Shown piece after piece: positions 16,108-24,865 of a stretch of 64,000 bases of DNA; position 1 is the stretch's first letter, and the number at the start of each line of letters is the position of its first letter. The stretch spans positions 50,906-114,905 of the forward strand of contig CAYXWH010000001.1 in the NCBI GenBank assembly GCA_964468755.1, written 5' to 3'. This stretch comes from CAYXWH01 sp964468755 (GTDB lineage Bacteria; Chloroflexota; Dehalococcoidia; Dehalococcoidales; RBG-16-60-22). The notes under the pieces were generated by a model. That model was not told where the DNA came from, searched no databases, and was given only the letters and a program-made list of their open reading frames with translations. A program made the translations under genes and the position numbers.

Positions 16108-16749
16108 ATGGCATTTTACATAGTTGCTGCAATCATTATCGGTTATTTGCTGGGAGCCATTCCTTTCGCTTACCTGGCCGGGCGTTTTATCAAAGGCATT
16201 GACATCCGTCAGGCAGGCGGCGGCAATGTGGGTACCCTTAATACCCTGCGTGAAATCGGACTGGTTCCCGGAATACTGGTCATGGTCGCTGACATTGCCA
16301 AGGGTACTCTCGCCGTCTTTTGCGCCCGGTGGCTGGATGTTGCCTTGCCCTGGGTACTGGTAACCGGCTTTGCCGCTATCGCCGGTCATATCTGGCCCGT
16401 TTTCCTGAGGTTCCGGGGCGGCAGAGGAGCGGCTACTACCCTTGGCGTCTTTTTCGCCGTCCTTCCCGCTGAAACGGGCATCAGCTTTGCTATTATCACC
16501 ACAATTGCCATCGTGACCAGCAATATCCGACTGGCCATCACCATCGGGTTGTTCCTGTTACCCATCATCGTCTGGCAACTCAATGGCTCGATTACATTCA
16601 TCATTTACACGGTAGCGCTGGCCCTGTTTCTCCTCGCCATATCATTTACCGGCATGAAGCAAGCTGTTACCGATAGCCGCCTGAAAAAGAATCTCATTAT
16701 TGACCGGAACTATCATTTCTGGCAGGCACGTAAAAAGCCGAAAAGCTGA
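16108..16749 (+). CDS. plsY: acyl-phosphate:glycerol-3-phosphate acyltransferase PlsY
   Basis: 213-residue integral membrane enzyme that moves the acyl group from acyl-phosphate to glycerol 3-phosphate, the first acylation in phospholipid synthesis. Five or so membrane segments. Motif 1 GGGNVGTLNTLRE (residues about 36-48), motif 2 GHIWPVFLRFRGGRGAATTLG (near 92-112, with GGRG in place of the common GGKG), and motif 3 near RLAITIGLF. It stands between two DegV genes; plsX, which makes the acyl-phosphate substrate, is at 28023-29033. Confidence 0.92.
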   Translation: MAFYIVAAIIIGYLLGAIPFAYLAGRFIKGIDIRQAGGGNVGTLNTLREIGLVPGILVMVADIAKGTLAVFCARWLDVALPWVLVTGFAAIAGHIWPVFLRFRGGRGAATTLGVFFAVLPAETGISFAIITTIAIVTSNIRLAITIGLFLLPIIVWQLNGSITFIIYTVALALFLLAISFTGMKQAVTDSRLKKNLIIDRNYHFWQARKKPKS

Positions 16750-16784
16750 ACCCGGCATCAAACCACTTTCAAAAAAGGAACCCA

Positions 16785-17648
16785 ATGAAGAAGGTAGCCA
16801 TTGTTACCGACACCACCGCGTGTATCCCACAAGCGAAAGTGGCCAGGTATGGCATTGAACTGGTGCCGGTACTGCTTATCTGCGAAAATAAGAGTTACCG
16901 TGATGGAATAGATATCAGCGCCAGCCGGTTTTATAACCTCCTGCGGCAGTCGCAAAGTCCCATCACCACCGCCAGCTCCTCGCCGGAGTACTACCTTGAC
17001 TCCTTCGGTAAAGCCAGTGAACAGGCAGAGAGTGTGCTCTGCCTCACCGAGCCCTCCCGATTCAGCGCCATGTTTGAATCGGCAACCATCGCCCGGGAAA
17101 TGGCACAAACCTCCCTGCCCGGTGTAGCCATCGAGGTAGTCGACGCTACCACGGCGGCGGCCGGACTGGGGCTGGTTGTCCTCGAAGCCGCCCGTACCGC
17201 CGCGGAAGGAAGAGACCTGAACGAGGTGGTGGCAACCACGCGGAGCGTGATGTCACGGGTAAATCTATTTGCCACACTGGATACCCTGCACTATCTGGCG
17301 AAAAGCGGGCGGGTGCCCCAGGCGGCGGCGCTGGTCAATTCCCTGCTCAAAATCAAACCCGTTTTCACCCTCAACCATAGCGATGCCCACACCGTTGCCC
17401 TGCCGAGAAGCTCACTCAGTGCCACCAAACACATGCTTAAATGTATGGAAAGGAATATAGCCGATACCCAACAACCGCTTCATGCCGCTGTCATGCATGC
17501 CGATGTCCCCGATAAAGCTTTGGCTCTCCGGAACCTGATTGCTTCCCGGTTTCACTGTGCCGAAATCTTCATCACCGAGTTTACGCCGGTAATGGGCGTC
17601 CATACCGGACCCGGTTTGCTCGGAGTAGCTTTCTACACCAATAAGTAG
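16785..17648 (+). CDS. DegV family fatty-acid-binding protein (FakB-like)
   Basis: 287 residues. Starts KKVAIVTDTTACIPQAKVAR with the DegV TD(S/T) motif, followed by TTASSSPEYY (ligand loop), VVDATTAAAGLGL and KSGRVPQ. Closer to the DegV at 32272 (shared TDTxxCIPQ lead) than to the one at 15207. A weak AAGGAA precedes the ATG. With plsY directly upstream, it probably brings fatty acids to the acyl-phosphate pathway. Confidence 0.85.
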   Translation: MKKVAIVTDTTACIPQAKVARYGIELVPVLLICENKSYRDGIDISASRFYNLLRQSQSPITTASSSPEYYLDSFGKASEQAESVLCLTEPSRFSAMFESATIAREMAQTSLPGVAIEVVDATTAAAGLGLVVLEAARTAAEGRDLNEVVATTRSVMSRVNLFATLDTLHYLAKSGRVPQAAALVNSLLKIKPVFTLNHSDAHTVALPRSSLSATKHMLKCMERNIADTQQPLHAAVMHADVPDKALALRNLIASRFHCAEIFITEFTPVMGVHTGPGLLGVAFYTNK

Positions 17649-17706
17649 GACCCTCCACTGCTACCTCCTAGCGAAATCGCTGAAAACATCTTATAATCAT
17701 TATGAT

Positions 17707-18276
17707 ATGGATGATGCCGAGCAACTAGCTGCCCATTTAGGTCCGCTGCCGGAGCCGGAACTGAAGCCGTCTTTTATCGTGGTGAGTGGTCTGCCCGGTA
17801 CCGGGAAAACCCATTTCTGCAAAAAACTCTCGGAACGGCTACCGCTGCTTATTCTGGAAAGTGATGCCCTGCGCAAGTCCCTTTTCCCCTCGCCAAGCTA
17901 TGCACCCGGGGAGAGTGCCCGCCTCTTCCGGGCAATCCACCGGCTCATCGAAGGGCTACTAAACAAAGGCATTTCCCTCGTCCTGGATGCCACCAATCTT
18001 TCCGAACGGTACCGGGAACAGCTTTACAGTATCGCCGAGCGTCTTGGCGTCAGGCTCATCCTGGTACGCGTAGAGGCGCCACCGGCTCTGGTGCAGGCAA
18101 GGCTCAAACAACGTTCAGCCGCCAATAACGCGGCGGATAAATCAGAGGCCGACTGGACCGTTTATCAGAAGATGATACCCTCGGTACAAATAATCCGCCG
18201 TCACCACTACGCAGTGGATACCTCCCGGGATATAACGCCGGTGCTGGATAAAATTTTGAGAGAAGTACGTCGTTGA
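17707..18276 (+). CDS. AAA_33-type P-loop kinase
   Basis: 189 residues. Walker A SGLPGTGKTHFCKKL (residues about 25-39), a LILESDALRKSLF stretch for the acceptor or lid region, and LVLDATNLSERYRE (about 93-106) as Walker B-like strand. The layout matches small kinases acting on nucleosides, sugars, tRNA or polynucleotide 5' ends, so the substrate is open. No ribosome site; a TATAAT at 17692-17697 lies nine bases before the ATG, suggesting a leaderless start. The stop is 10 bp from pepA. Confidence 0.75.
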   Translation: MDDAEQLAAHLGPLPEPELKPSFIVVSGLPGTGKTHFCKKLSERLPLLILESDALRKSLFPSPSYAPGESARLFRAIHRLIEGLLNKGISLVLDATNLSERYREQLYSIAERLGVRLILVRVEAPPALVQARLKQRSAANNAADKSEADWTVYQKMIPSVQIIRRHHYAVDTSRDITPVLDKILREVRR

Positions 18277-18286
18277 AAGGAGACCA

Positions 18287-19789
18287 ATGGAGATTACGGT
18301 CATTGCTAAAGAAATAGCCAAAGTGAAAGCTGCGGCGATAATGGTTACTCACTTTGAAGGCAAGAAACACCCGGAGGGCGACCTCGCCACCGTTGACCGG
18401 ATGCTGGACGGTGCCATTTCCCGGCTCATCCGGCAGGGTGACATCAAGGGCAAGCTCAACGAAATCACCCTTATCCACAGCCTGGGCAAACTACCGGCAG
18501 CCCGCGTGGTAATTACCGGTCTGGGCAAGAAGCGGCAACTATCCGCCAATAAGGTACGCGGTGCCGTTGCCGAGACCTGTCGCTGGCTGCGACAGAGGGG
18601 GGTGGACACTATCGCCACGGTCGCCCAGGGAGCCGGGATTAACGGCATTACCCCGGAGAATGCTGCCCAGGCGGTAACCGAGGGGGCACTACTCGGCCTC
18701 TATACTTTCCGCCGGTACCTGAGCAAAAAAGACAAGGACTACCGCGAGGTCAAGAAGCTGGTGATAACGGGCAGCAGCAAAATTAAACCGCTCCTGGACA
18801 AGGGTCATATCCGCGGCAAGATACTGGCGGAAGCCAGCAACCTGGCCCGCGACATGGTCAACGAGCCAGCCAACTACATGACCCCTACCCGGATGGCGGA
18901 AGCTGCGGTAAAGCTGGCCCGGGATTATGGCCTGGAGGTAACCGTGCTGGAACGGGAGCAAATGGCGGAAATGGGCATGGAGGCGCTCCTTGGGGTTGCG
19001 CAGGGAAGCCAGCAGCCACCGAAATTCATCGTGCTCAAATACCGGGGCAGCGACACTGCCGACGTCGACCTGGCCCTGGTGGGCAAAGGGATCACCTTTG
19101 ATTCCGGGGGTATTTCCATCAAACCATCGGAGCACATGGCTGACATGAAAGGAGACATGGCCGGCGGTGCCACCGTCATGGCGGTGATGACCGCCGTTGC
19201 CCGGCTTAAACCCGGTATTAATGTGACCGCCATTATTCCCGCCACGGAAAACTTGCCCGGCGGCAACGCCCTGAAACCGGGTGACGTTCTCAAGGCAATG
19301 AACGGCAAGACCATCGAGGTTATCAATACCGATGCGGAGGGGAGACTCATCCTGGCGGATGCCCTGAGCTACGCCCAGAAACTGGGGAGCAAACAGATCA
19401 TTGACGTGGCTACCCTCACCGGAGCCTGCATGGTAGCACTGGGGACTATATGCAGCGGTGCGTTCAGCAATAACCAGCAGCTTGCCAACAGAGTAATCGC
19501 CGCCGGCAACGAATCGGGAGAACTCGTCTGGCAGATGCCAATGTATGATGACTATCGTGAGGCAATCAAGAGTGACGTGGCTGATATGAAAAATGTCGGT
19601 AACCGCTACGGTGGCGCCATCACCGCCGCCAAGTTTCTCGCTGAGTTTATCGATAATACCCCCTGGGTTCACCTGGATATTGCCGGCACCAGCCAGAGCG
19701 ATAAGGAGCGCGGCTACCTGGTAAAAGGGGCCAGCGGTATACCGGTGCGCACCCTGATAAACTTTATCCTTGCCACCGTTCAACAGTAA
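18287..19789 (+). CDS. pepA: leucyl aminopeptidase, M17 family
   Basis: 500-residue cytosolic metallo-exopeptidase that removes N-terminal residues from peptides. The C-terminal catalytic domain carries GKGITFDSGGISIK (Lys and Asp for metal and catalysis, residues near 265-278), then NTDAEGRLILADAL (near 345-358), the M17 signature with metal-binding Asp and Glu and catalytic Arg. The N-terminal 170 residues form the usual macro-like domain. ATG 18287 follows AAGGAG by seven bases. Length is normal for PepA. Confidence 0.93.
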   Translation: MEITVIAKEIAKVKAAAIMVTHFEGKKHPEGDLATVDRMLDGAISRLIRQGDIKGKLNEITLIHSLGKLPAARVVITGLGKKRQLSANKVRGAVAETCRWLRQRGVDTIATVAQGAGINGITPENAAQAVTEGALLGLYTFRRYLSKKDKDYREVKKLVITGSSKIKPLLDKGHIRGKILAEASNLARDMVNEPANYMTPTRMAEAAVKLARDYGLEVTVLEREQMAEMGMEALLGVAQGSQQPPKFIVLKYRGSDTADVDLALVGKGITFDSGGISIKPSEHMADMKGDMAGGATVMAVMTAVARLKPGINVTAIIPATENLPGGNALKPGDVLKAMNGKTIEVINTDAEGRLILADALSYAQKLGSKQIIDVATLTGACMVALGTICSGAFSNNQQLANRVIAAGNESGELVWQMPMYDDYREAIKSDVADMKNVGNRYGGAITAAKFLAEFIDNTPWVHLDIAGTSQSDKERGYLVKGASGIPVRTLINFILATVQQ

Positions 19790-19806
19790 CCCAAGGAGGT
19801 AGTACC

Positions 19807-20448
19807 ATGAAAATAAAATGGCTGGGGCACGCTGCCTTTCTGATTACCTCGAAGACGGGGACCAGAATAATTACCGACCCTTACGCTCCCGGCGATGATT
19901 TATGCTACGGCGAAATAAACCAATCAGCCGATATCGTTACCGTGAGCCATCTTCATCACGACCACAACAACACGGCTACCGTTGGTGGCAGCCCCGCGGT
20001 TGTCCGCAGTACCTCAATAGTGAAGGACATACAGTTTACGGGCGTGGCTACCTACCACGATGACGCTCTCGGTCAGGACCGGGGCGATAACACCGTTTTC
20101 TGCTTTACGATTGACGGGGTACGCATCTGCCACCTGGGCGACCTGGGTCACCCCCTTGATGAGCGACAGCGAGCTGAAATAGGCAATATCGATGTGTTAC
20201 TCATTCCGGTGGGGGGCCGTTTTACCATAGACCCCGGCACCGCTACCCGGGTCGTCAACCAGCTCCAGCCCAGAGTGGTGATACCCATGCACTTTGCAAA
20301 CAATAAATGTAAATTCCTCACCAGCGGGGTCGACGATTTCCTCCGCGGTAAAAAGAACGTAAAACAACTTAATAGCAGTGAAGTCAAATTCGGGGCGTAT
20401 GAATTGCCGGCAGAGACACAATTCGTCAAGCTACAGCCAGAACTATAG
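19807..20448 (+). CDS. metal-dependent hydrolase, UlaG-like metallo-beta-lactamase fold
   Basis: 213 residues. Metal ligands VSHLHHDHNNT (H-x-H-x-D-H type, residues about 47-57), CHLGDLGHP (near 110), and IPMHFANNK (near 158). These match the UlaG/YtkL-like branch of metallo-beta-lactamase hydrolases. ATG has AAGGAGGT upstream and lies 17 bp after pepA. The substrate is unknown; members cleave phosphodiesters or lactones. Confidence 0.85.
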   Translation: MKIKWLGHAAFLITSKTGTRIITDPYAPGDDLCYGEINQSADIVTVSHLHHDHNNTATVGGSPAVVRSTSIVKDIQFTGVATYHDDALGQDRGDNTVFCFTIDGVRICHLGDLGHPLDERQRAEIGNIDVLLIPVGGRFTIDPGTATRVVNQLQPRVVIPMHFANNKCKFLTSGVDDFLRGKKNVKQLNSSEVKFGAYELPAETQFVKLQPEL

Positions 20449-20501
20449 CCGCAACAGAACATCCATCGTTTCCACTTCACCAGCCCACCCCCTCACTTAT
20501 A

Positions 20502-20529
20502 TTGACTATTTATGGTAAAATAGTATGTA
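20502..20529 (+). promoter_or_regulatory. promoter, molybdenum cofactor operon
   Basis: TTGACT (20502-20507), 16-bp spacer, TATGTA (20524-20529), 27 bp before the TTG start of mobA, in an A+T-rich dip. Confidence 0.45.
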
Positions 20530-20556
20530 GGGGATAATGTCAAGCATTTACGTGAT

Positions 20557-21177
20557 TTGGATATAAGCAGTATTATTCTCGCGGGTGGGAAAAGTTTAAG
20601 GTTCGGATACAACAAGATTGTAGAAACCGTTGGTCAGGGAAATCTGCTCTCCCAGGTTATATCCTGTGTTAGTACTCTCTGTCGGGAAATAATTATCGTT
20701 ACCAGGCAAGAACAGGTTCTGCCTGATTTGACTGATTTCCCCGAAGTAAAAATAGTAACTGATATTATTCCTGACAAGGGTCCTCTGGGGGGAATTTATA
20801 CTGGACTGGTAAAATCACCAACGTTCTATAATCTGGTTGTTGCCGCTGATATGCCATTTCTGAACCGTTCTTTACTGAACTATATGCTGAGCGTTTCCGC
20901 CGGCTCTGACATAGTCATGCCAACAATGAATAACCAGTTTGAACCACTTCATGCCATCTATAGCCGAAACTGCATGGCTCCGGCAGCAGACTTAATCCGG
21001 CAAAACAGGCTCTTCGTGTTGGAGCTTTTCGATTTGGTTAAGACAAGGTACGTTTCAGCTGAGGAGATTGACCGGTTTGACCCCAAGCACCTCAGTTTTT
21101 TCAACATCAATACTACGAATGACCTGAAACAGGCAAGAAAACTAGCCAGAGGCGAGATAGATAATGATAAGCGTTGA
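20557..21177 (+). CDS. mobA: molybdenum cofactor guanylyltransferase MobA
   Basis: 206 residues. Adds GMP to molybdopterin to form MGD. The nucleotidyltransferase lead SSIILAGGKSLRFGYNK (residues 4-20) is the GTP site, and DKGPLGGIYTGL near 76 and VVAADMPFLN near 95 (metal-binding Asp) are family motifs. The start is TTG 20557, since no ATG is available near the motif; the frame is open only to 20524. Overlaps moeA by 14 bp. Residues downstream of LRFG differ from the classical RMGxDK but keep the Lys. Confidence 0.88.
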   Translation: MDISSIILAGGKSLRFGYNKIVETVGQGNLLSQVISCVSTLCREIIIVTRQEQVLPDLTDFPEVKIVTDIIPDKGPLGGIYTGLVKSPTFYNLVVAADMPFLNRSLLNYMLSVSAGSDIVMPTMNNQFEPLHAIYSRNCMAPAADLIRQNRLFVLELFDLVKTRYVSAEEIDRFDPKHLSFFNINTTNDLKQARKLARGEIDNDKR

Positions 21178-22444
21178 ACAGGCACTGGAAAAGGTACTCA
21201 GTTTTGTCGATGAGCTGGACGCGGAGACCGTACCAGTTTTAAGCTCGATGGGTCAGGTGCTGGCTGAAGATATCAACTCTGACATTGACATACCACCGCT
21301 GGATAATGCCGCTATGGACGGCTATGCGGTGCGAGCCAGCGACACCGCCGGAGCCAGCCCTGAGTCACCCAAACCGCTTAAGGTCATTGATACGGTTATG
21401 GCGGGCTCCATTTCCCGACAGGAAGTAACCCCCGGCACTGCTATCCGCATCATGACCGGCGCCCCGGTACCCGGAGGCGCCGACAGTGTGGTTCAATTTG
21501 AGAATACCGACGAAGAGTCAAGAGGAACATCTACCCCGGGCTATCCCCCCGGTGAAGTAAATATATTATGTCAAGTTGGCCACGGGCTGAATATACGGCG
21601 GGCCGGTGAGGATATCCAACGGGGCGCCACGGTCCTCAAGAAAGGGACCGTCATCAGACCGGCGGAAATCGGTGTCATTGCTTCACTGGGGCGGACTGAG
21701 GTCAGGGTCACCCGCCGCCCGGTGGTAGCGATTTTAGCTACCGGGAATGAACTTACGCCAGTGGGCCAGCCGCTCCCTTCCGGCAAGATATACAACAGCA
21801 ATTCCTACAGCGTGGCTGCCCTGGTCCAGCGCTGCGGCGCCCTACCCCGCATTCTGGGCATAGCCGCCGACCAGGAAGATTCACTGGTCACCAGTATCCG
21901 CCAGGGACTGGACGCAGATATGCTGATAACCAGTGGCGGCGTCTCCATGGGAGATTATGATATCGTCAAGGACGTTCTGGCCAAGGAAGGGGAGATTACC
22001 TTCTGGTCAGTCCGGATGAAACCCGGAAAACCGCTGGCTTTTGGCAGTTTCAGGACGACCAGCCCGGGAGGGCAAAGTAGAAGCATTCCTCATCTGGGAC
22101 TCCCCGGTAACCCGGTGAGCTCGATGGTAACCTTTGAGCTATTTGCCCGCGCGGCTATTCTCAAAATGATGGGGAAAAAGAACCTGAATAAGCCGGTAGT
22201 AGCGGCAACATTGGAAGATGCCATTGTCAATAAGGCCGGACGCCGTCTCTACAACCGGGTCATTGTGGCTAAACGTCGCGGCCAGTACTTTGCCCGGCTC
22301 ACCGGCGAGCAGGGTTCCGGCATCCTGACCTCAATGAGTATGGCTAACGGTCTGGCCATTATTCCCGAGGACAAGGTCGAAACGAAAAAAGGAGAAACCG
22401 TCCAGGTAGTGATGCTGGACTGGAACGAGGAAGTAAACATTTGA
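21164..22444 (+). CDS. moeA: molybdopterin molybdenumtransferase MoeA
   Basis: 426 residues. Inserts molybdate into adenylylated molybdopterin. Visible blocks: PPLDNAAMDGYAVRASD (residues 44-60), RIMTGAPVPGGADSVV (near 96), ATGNELTPVGQPLPSGKIYNS split over residues about 190-210, TSGGVSMGDYDIVKDVL (near 260), and LGLPGNPVSSMVTFELF (near 310). All three main domains plus the C-terminal domain IV are present. The stop ATTTGA overlaps the TTG start of mobB by four bases. Confidence 0.93.
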   Translation: MISVEQALEKVLSFVDELDAETVPVLSSMGQVLAEDINSDIDIPPLDNAAMDGYAVRASDTAGASPESPKPLKVIDTVMAGSISRQEVTPGTAIRIMTGAPVPGGADSVVQFENTDEESRGTSTPGYPPGEVNILCQVGHGLNIRRAGEDIQRGATVLKKGTVIRPAEIGVIASLGRTEVRVTRRPVVAILATGNELTPVGQPLPSGKIYNSNSYSVAALVQRCGALPRILGIAADQEDSLVTSIRQGLDADMLITSGGVSMGDYDIVKDVLAKEGEITFWSVRMKPGKPLAFGSFRTTSPGGQSRSIPHLGLPGNPVSSMVTFELFARAAILKMMGKKNLNKPVVAATLEDAIVNKAGRRLYNRVIVAKRRGQYFARLTGEQGSGILTSMSMANGLAIIPEDKVETKKGETVQVVMLDWNEEVNI

Positions 22445-23115
22445 CCAGACAACAGTATCCCGGCATGTATCCCATTATCTCTATTGTCGGCAAGTCCGAT
22501 TCCGGCAAGACAACCCTGCTGGAAAAGCTGATTGGCGAGCTCAAGCGACGGGGCTATCGAGTGGTGGCGATGAAGCATTCTGATAAAGACCTGGAACCGG
22601 ACACAGTAAACAAGGATAGCTGGCGGCTGAGTCAGGCCGGGAGCGAGATTACAGTGCTGAGCTCGGTACAGAAGCTGGCTGTTTTTACCACCCTGTCAAC
22701 TGATGTGAGTCCGGAAGAACTATCGGCGCTCATTAGCTGGGACTATGACCTGCTGCTGACCGAAGGATTCAAGAAAAACCACTATCCCAAAATCGAGGTC
22801 CACCGCAAGGAACAGGGTACGGGACTGTTAAGCCAGCCCGGGCAGCTACTGGCGCTGGTTACCGATGAGCCGGTGGATGTAGATGTGCCCCAGTTTTCCC
22901 AGGATGATATTAGCCGGATCGCTGACCTGATTGAGAGCAGCTTACTGGACCGCAGGGGAGAAGACCGGATTGACCTGCTCATCAATGGCCGCCATATACC
23001 GGTCAGTCGGTTCCTCCAGAACCTGCTGGCCAGGACACTCATAGCTATGATACCTGCCCTCAGGAAATGCCAGGAGTTGAGAAGCATGCGCATCTGGCTA
23101 AGGAGGCAAGGTTGA
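22441..23115 (+). CDS. mobB: molybdopterin-guanine dinucleotide adapter MobB
   Basis: 224 residues. GTP-binding adapter that helps MobA; Walker A IVGKSDSGKTTLLEKLI (residues 14-30), TEGFKKNHYPKIEV (near 112). The C-terminal 55 residues (RIDLLINGRHIPVSRFLQN) form an extra domain present in longer MobB proteins of anaerobes. TTG 22441 is chosen because GAGG lies about ten bases upstream and it gives a TTGA overlap with moeA; ATG 22465 is the alternative. Confidence 0.88.
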   Translation: MTRQQYPGMYPIISIVGKSDSGKTTLLEKLIGELKRRGYRVVAMKHSDKDLEPDTVNKDSWRLSQAGSEITVLSSVQKLAVFTTLSTDVSPEELSALISWDYDLLLTEGFKKNHYPKIEVHRKEQGTGLLSQPGQLLALVTDEPVDVDVPQFSQDDISRIADLIESSLLDRRGEDRIDLLINGRHIPVSRFLQNLLARTLIAMIPALRKCQELRSMRIWLRRQG

Positions 23116-23843
23116 TATTCGAGGCTTCTGATTTCTCTTTTAAAGCCCCGGCAGTGCTTTCACGGGCACGGCGTGTCCTGATTAAACCCAGTGCCGCCTA
23201 TCCGATGCCTTTCCCGATTGCCACCAGTCAAAACCTGCTGGCGGCGATAATATCGGGTATCCGACAGGTAAGCGACGCCGATATTGTACTACTTGAAGGT
23301 ACTCCCGGTGGTGAGCCAATCCGCCCCATCTATAAGACTCTGGGATACAACTTCCCCCGGGTTCTCGAAATGGACGTTAAGGACTGTGTGCTGGTCGAGG
23401 TGGACAATCCCCTGCCCAAACCGTTCGCCGTACCCACTTTCTGGGTGCCCAATGTTATCCTTTCCAGCGACTACCTGATAACCGTGGCGCCGATGAATGC
23501 CCTGGACGGAAGGGTAGGTCTCAGCATAATGAACCTGCTCACCCTGCTCCCGACCAGTAAATATCACGGTGAGGCACCGGGTGGCTGGCAGAGCCTGTAT
23601 AGTCTCGGTATCGACCGGGTACTGGCTGACCTTTACTTTACCCTCCCCTTTGACCTGGGTATTGTTGAAGTCAGGCAAAAATTTGCTATCAGTGACACTA
23701 CTACCCCGGATGAATTCCAGGACTTCAATAAAATATTTGTCGGCGAGCCTTATGATGTCGACCGCACCGTTACCGAGACTCTGGGGCTTAAAACAGAATA
23801 CCTTGACCTGATTAGAATGGCCAAAGTGGAATTGGAGACATAA
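23112..23843 (+). CDS. DUF362 domain protein
   Basis: 243 residues from TTG 23112, chosen because AAGGAGG lies five bases upstream and the start overlaps the mobB stop as TTGA; an ATG at 23067 has a poor site. Blocks RVLIKPSAAYPMPFPIATS, EGTPGGEPI and PMNALDGRVGLSIMNLL are those of the DUF362 family, whose members are often found with iron-sulfur or cofactor genes. Unlike many relatives it has no ferredoxin domain and only one Cys. Its place in the molybdenum cofactor operon hints at a role in cofactor supply, but nothing in the sequence proves it. Confidence 0.7.
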   Translation: MIFEASDFSFKAPAVLSRARRVLIKPSAAYPMPFPIATSQNLLAAIISGIRQVSDADIVLLEGTPGGEPIRPIYKTLGYNFPRVLEMDVKDCVLVEVDNPLPKPFAVPTFWVPNVILSSDYLITVAPMNALDGRVGLSIMNLLTLLPTSKYHGEAPGGWQSLYSLGIDRVLADLYFTLPFDLGIVEVRQKFAISDTTTPDEFQDFNKIFVGEPYDVDRTVTETLGLKTEYLDLIRMAKVELET

Positions 23844-23865
23844 TACTCATACTTTAGGTGGATTT

Positions 23866-24285
23866 ATGGATACCGAAGATACAGGCACTGACCAATTGAA
23901 GACGCGCTGGTTTATTGACCTTGACTGGTACCAGCAGCATAGCCGTTCCTTCGTTACTTTGGCCAGGGAATATCTCTGCCCCAATTGTGCCCAGCGGTGG
24001 GCTACCGAAAAGAAGCAACTTTCAGCAGAGGTCCTCCTAGCCAACATCAGGGACTGTTGCTCCCATGTCCCGGGATTTATCAATGACCGGTTGCCTGTAC
24101 TGGAGAGTGCCTTCCGCCTGTTACTAGCCAATAACAACCAGCCCATTGAGTTGGAGGAACTGGGCAGACAGTTAAGCGAACTCCGCGGCGGGGATACCTA
24201 TCGCACTTCAGCCGATATTTTATTCCGCCTGCTCAGTAAGGATACATACTACGGATTCCGGCAAATTGAGGGAAAATCAACTTAA
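23866..24285 (+). CDS. conserved hypothetical protein with CPNC motif
   Basis: 139 residues. ATG with AGGTGG upstream. Contains REYLCPNCAQRW (residues 37-48) and RDCCSH (near 63), which could bind zinc, and a helical C-terminal half ending with a RTSADILFRLLS helix that resembles a winged-helix-like fold by pattern only. It lies 22 bp behind the DUF362 gene and is probably in that operon. I do not recognise a named family. Confidence 0.6.
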   Translation: MDTEDTGTDQLKTRWFIDLDWYQQHSRSFVTLAREYLCPNCAQRWATEKKQLSAEVLLANIRDCCSHVPGFINDRLPVLESAFRLLLANNNQPIELEELGRQLSELRGGDTYRTSADILFRLLSKDTYYGFRQIEGKST

Positions 24286-24286
24286 G

Positions 24287-24568
24287 TCAGTACCGTATCT
24301 GAAAGTCATGGTATTTCCCGGTAAATTCCAACCAGTTGGTGGTGACCTTCTCCACTCGCGACACCGGCGGCCCTTCTTCTAGATGTCTGACCAGCTCGGC
24401 TAACCGCTCCTTTTCACCTTCAGCCCTCACCTCCACGTCACCACCGGGTAAATTGCGCACGTAACCACCCAAGCCCAGTTCAATAGCCCACCGGCTAACA
24501 AAGGCACGAAAGAAAACGCCCTGGACACGACCGCGAACAATTGCCTCCAGCGAGATAAGGTCAGCCAT
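24287..24568 (-). CDS. acyP: acylphosphatase
   Basis: 93-residue enzyme that hydrolyses acyl-phosphates. GRVQGVFFRAFV (residues 12-23) holds the catalytic Arg in the phosphate loop and GYVRNLPGGDVEV (near 39) the catalytic Asn. ATG 24568 is preceded by AAGGG and gives the normal family length; the frame is open 24 codons further upstream without support. It converges with the hypothetical gene ending at 24285. In a cell using acyl-phosphates for lipid synthesis it could limit their level. Confidence 0.9.
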   Translation of the reverse strand: MADLISLEAIVRGRVQGVFFRAFVSRWAIELGLGGYVRNLPGGDVEVRAEGEKERLAELVRHLEEGPPVSRVEKVTTNWLEFTGKYHDFQIRY

Positions 24569-24643
24569 ACTTCCCTTCTCAGCCAAAACATGAGGCATTG
24601 CTGACTGCCAAAGACCTGGCAAGCATCCGTGGGTTACCACCCC

Positions 24644-24790
24644 CTACTCCCCCTCTTCCCGCTTCTTTCTTTCCTTCCTGATTACTTCCGATTCTACCGT
24701 GTGCATTGGTTGGATGGCAGCCAGGGATGGTTTTTTGGCGTCTTTCTTCGGTTTCTTTGGTTCATGATGCCGATAGTCCCGTTTACCCAT
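24644..24790 (-). CDS. small basic protein of 48 residues
   Basis: Starts ATG 24790 with AGAGGTG about seven bases upstream and reads MGKRDYRHHEPKKPKKDAKK, a neutral middle with a PMHTVES segment, then RKERKKREEGE to TAG at 24644. Strongly charged, with Lys/Arg clusters at both ends, probably disordered and perhaps ribosome- or nucleic-acid-binding. It stands between RNase III and acylphosphatase in the same direction. Codon choice and the ribosome site argue for a real gene. Function unknown. Confidence 0.6.
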   Translation of the reverse strand: MGKRDYRHHEPKKPKKDAKKPSLAAIQPMHTVESEVIRKERKKREEGE

Positions 24791-24865
24791 GACAGCACCT
24801 CTGATTGAATTTCGCAGTAAAGGATGGACAATTGAAGTTTAGCAGAGAGCCATGACAGTGTAAAG

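Noticed and set aside
18689..19783. Minus-strand frame of 364 codons
   Set aside because: Antisense to pepA, which has complete M17 motifs; the translation is low-complexity shadow.
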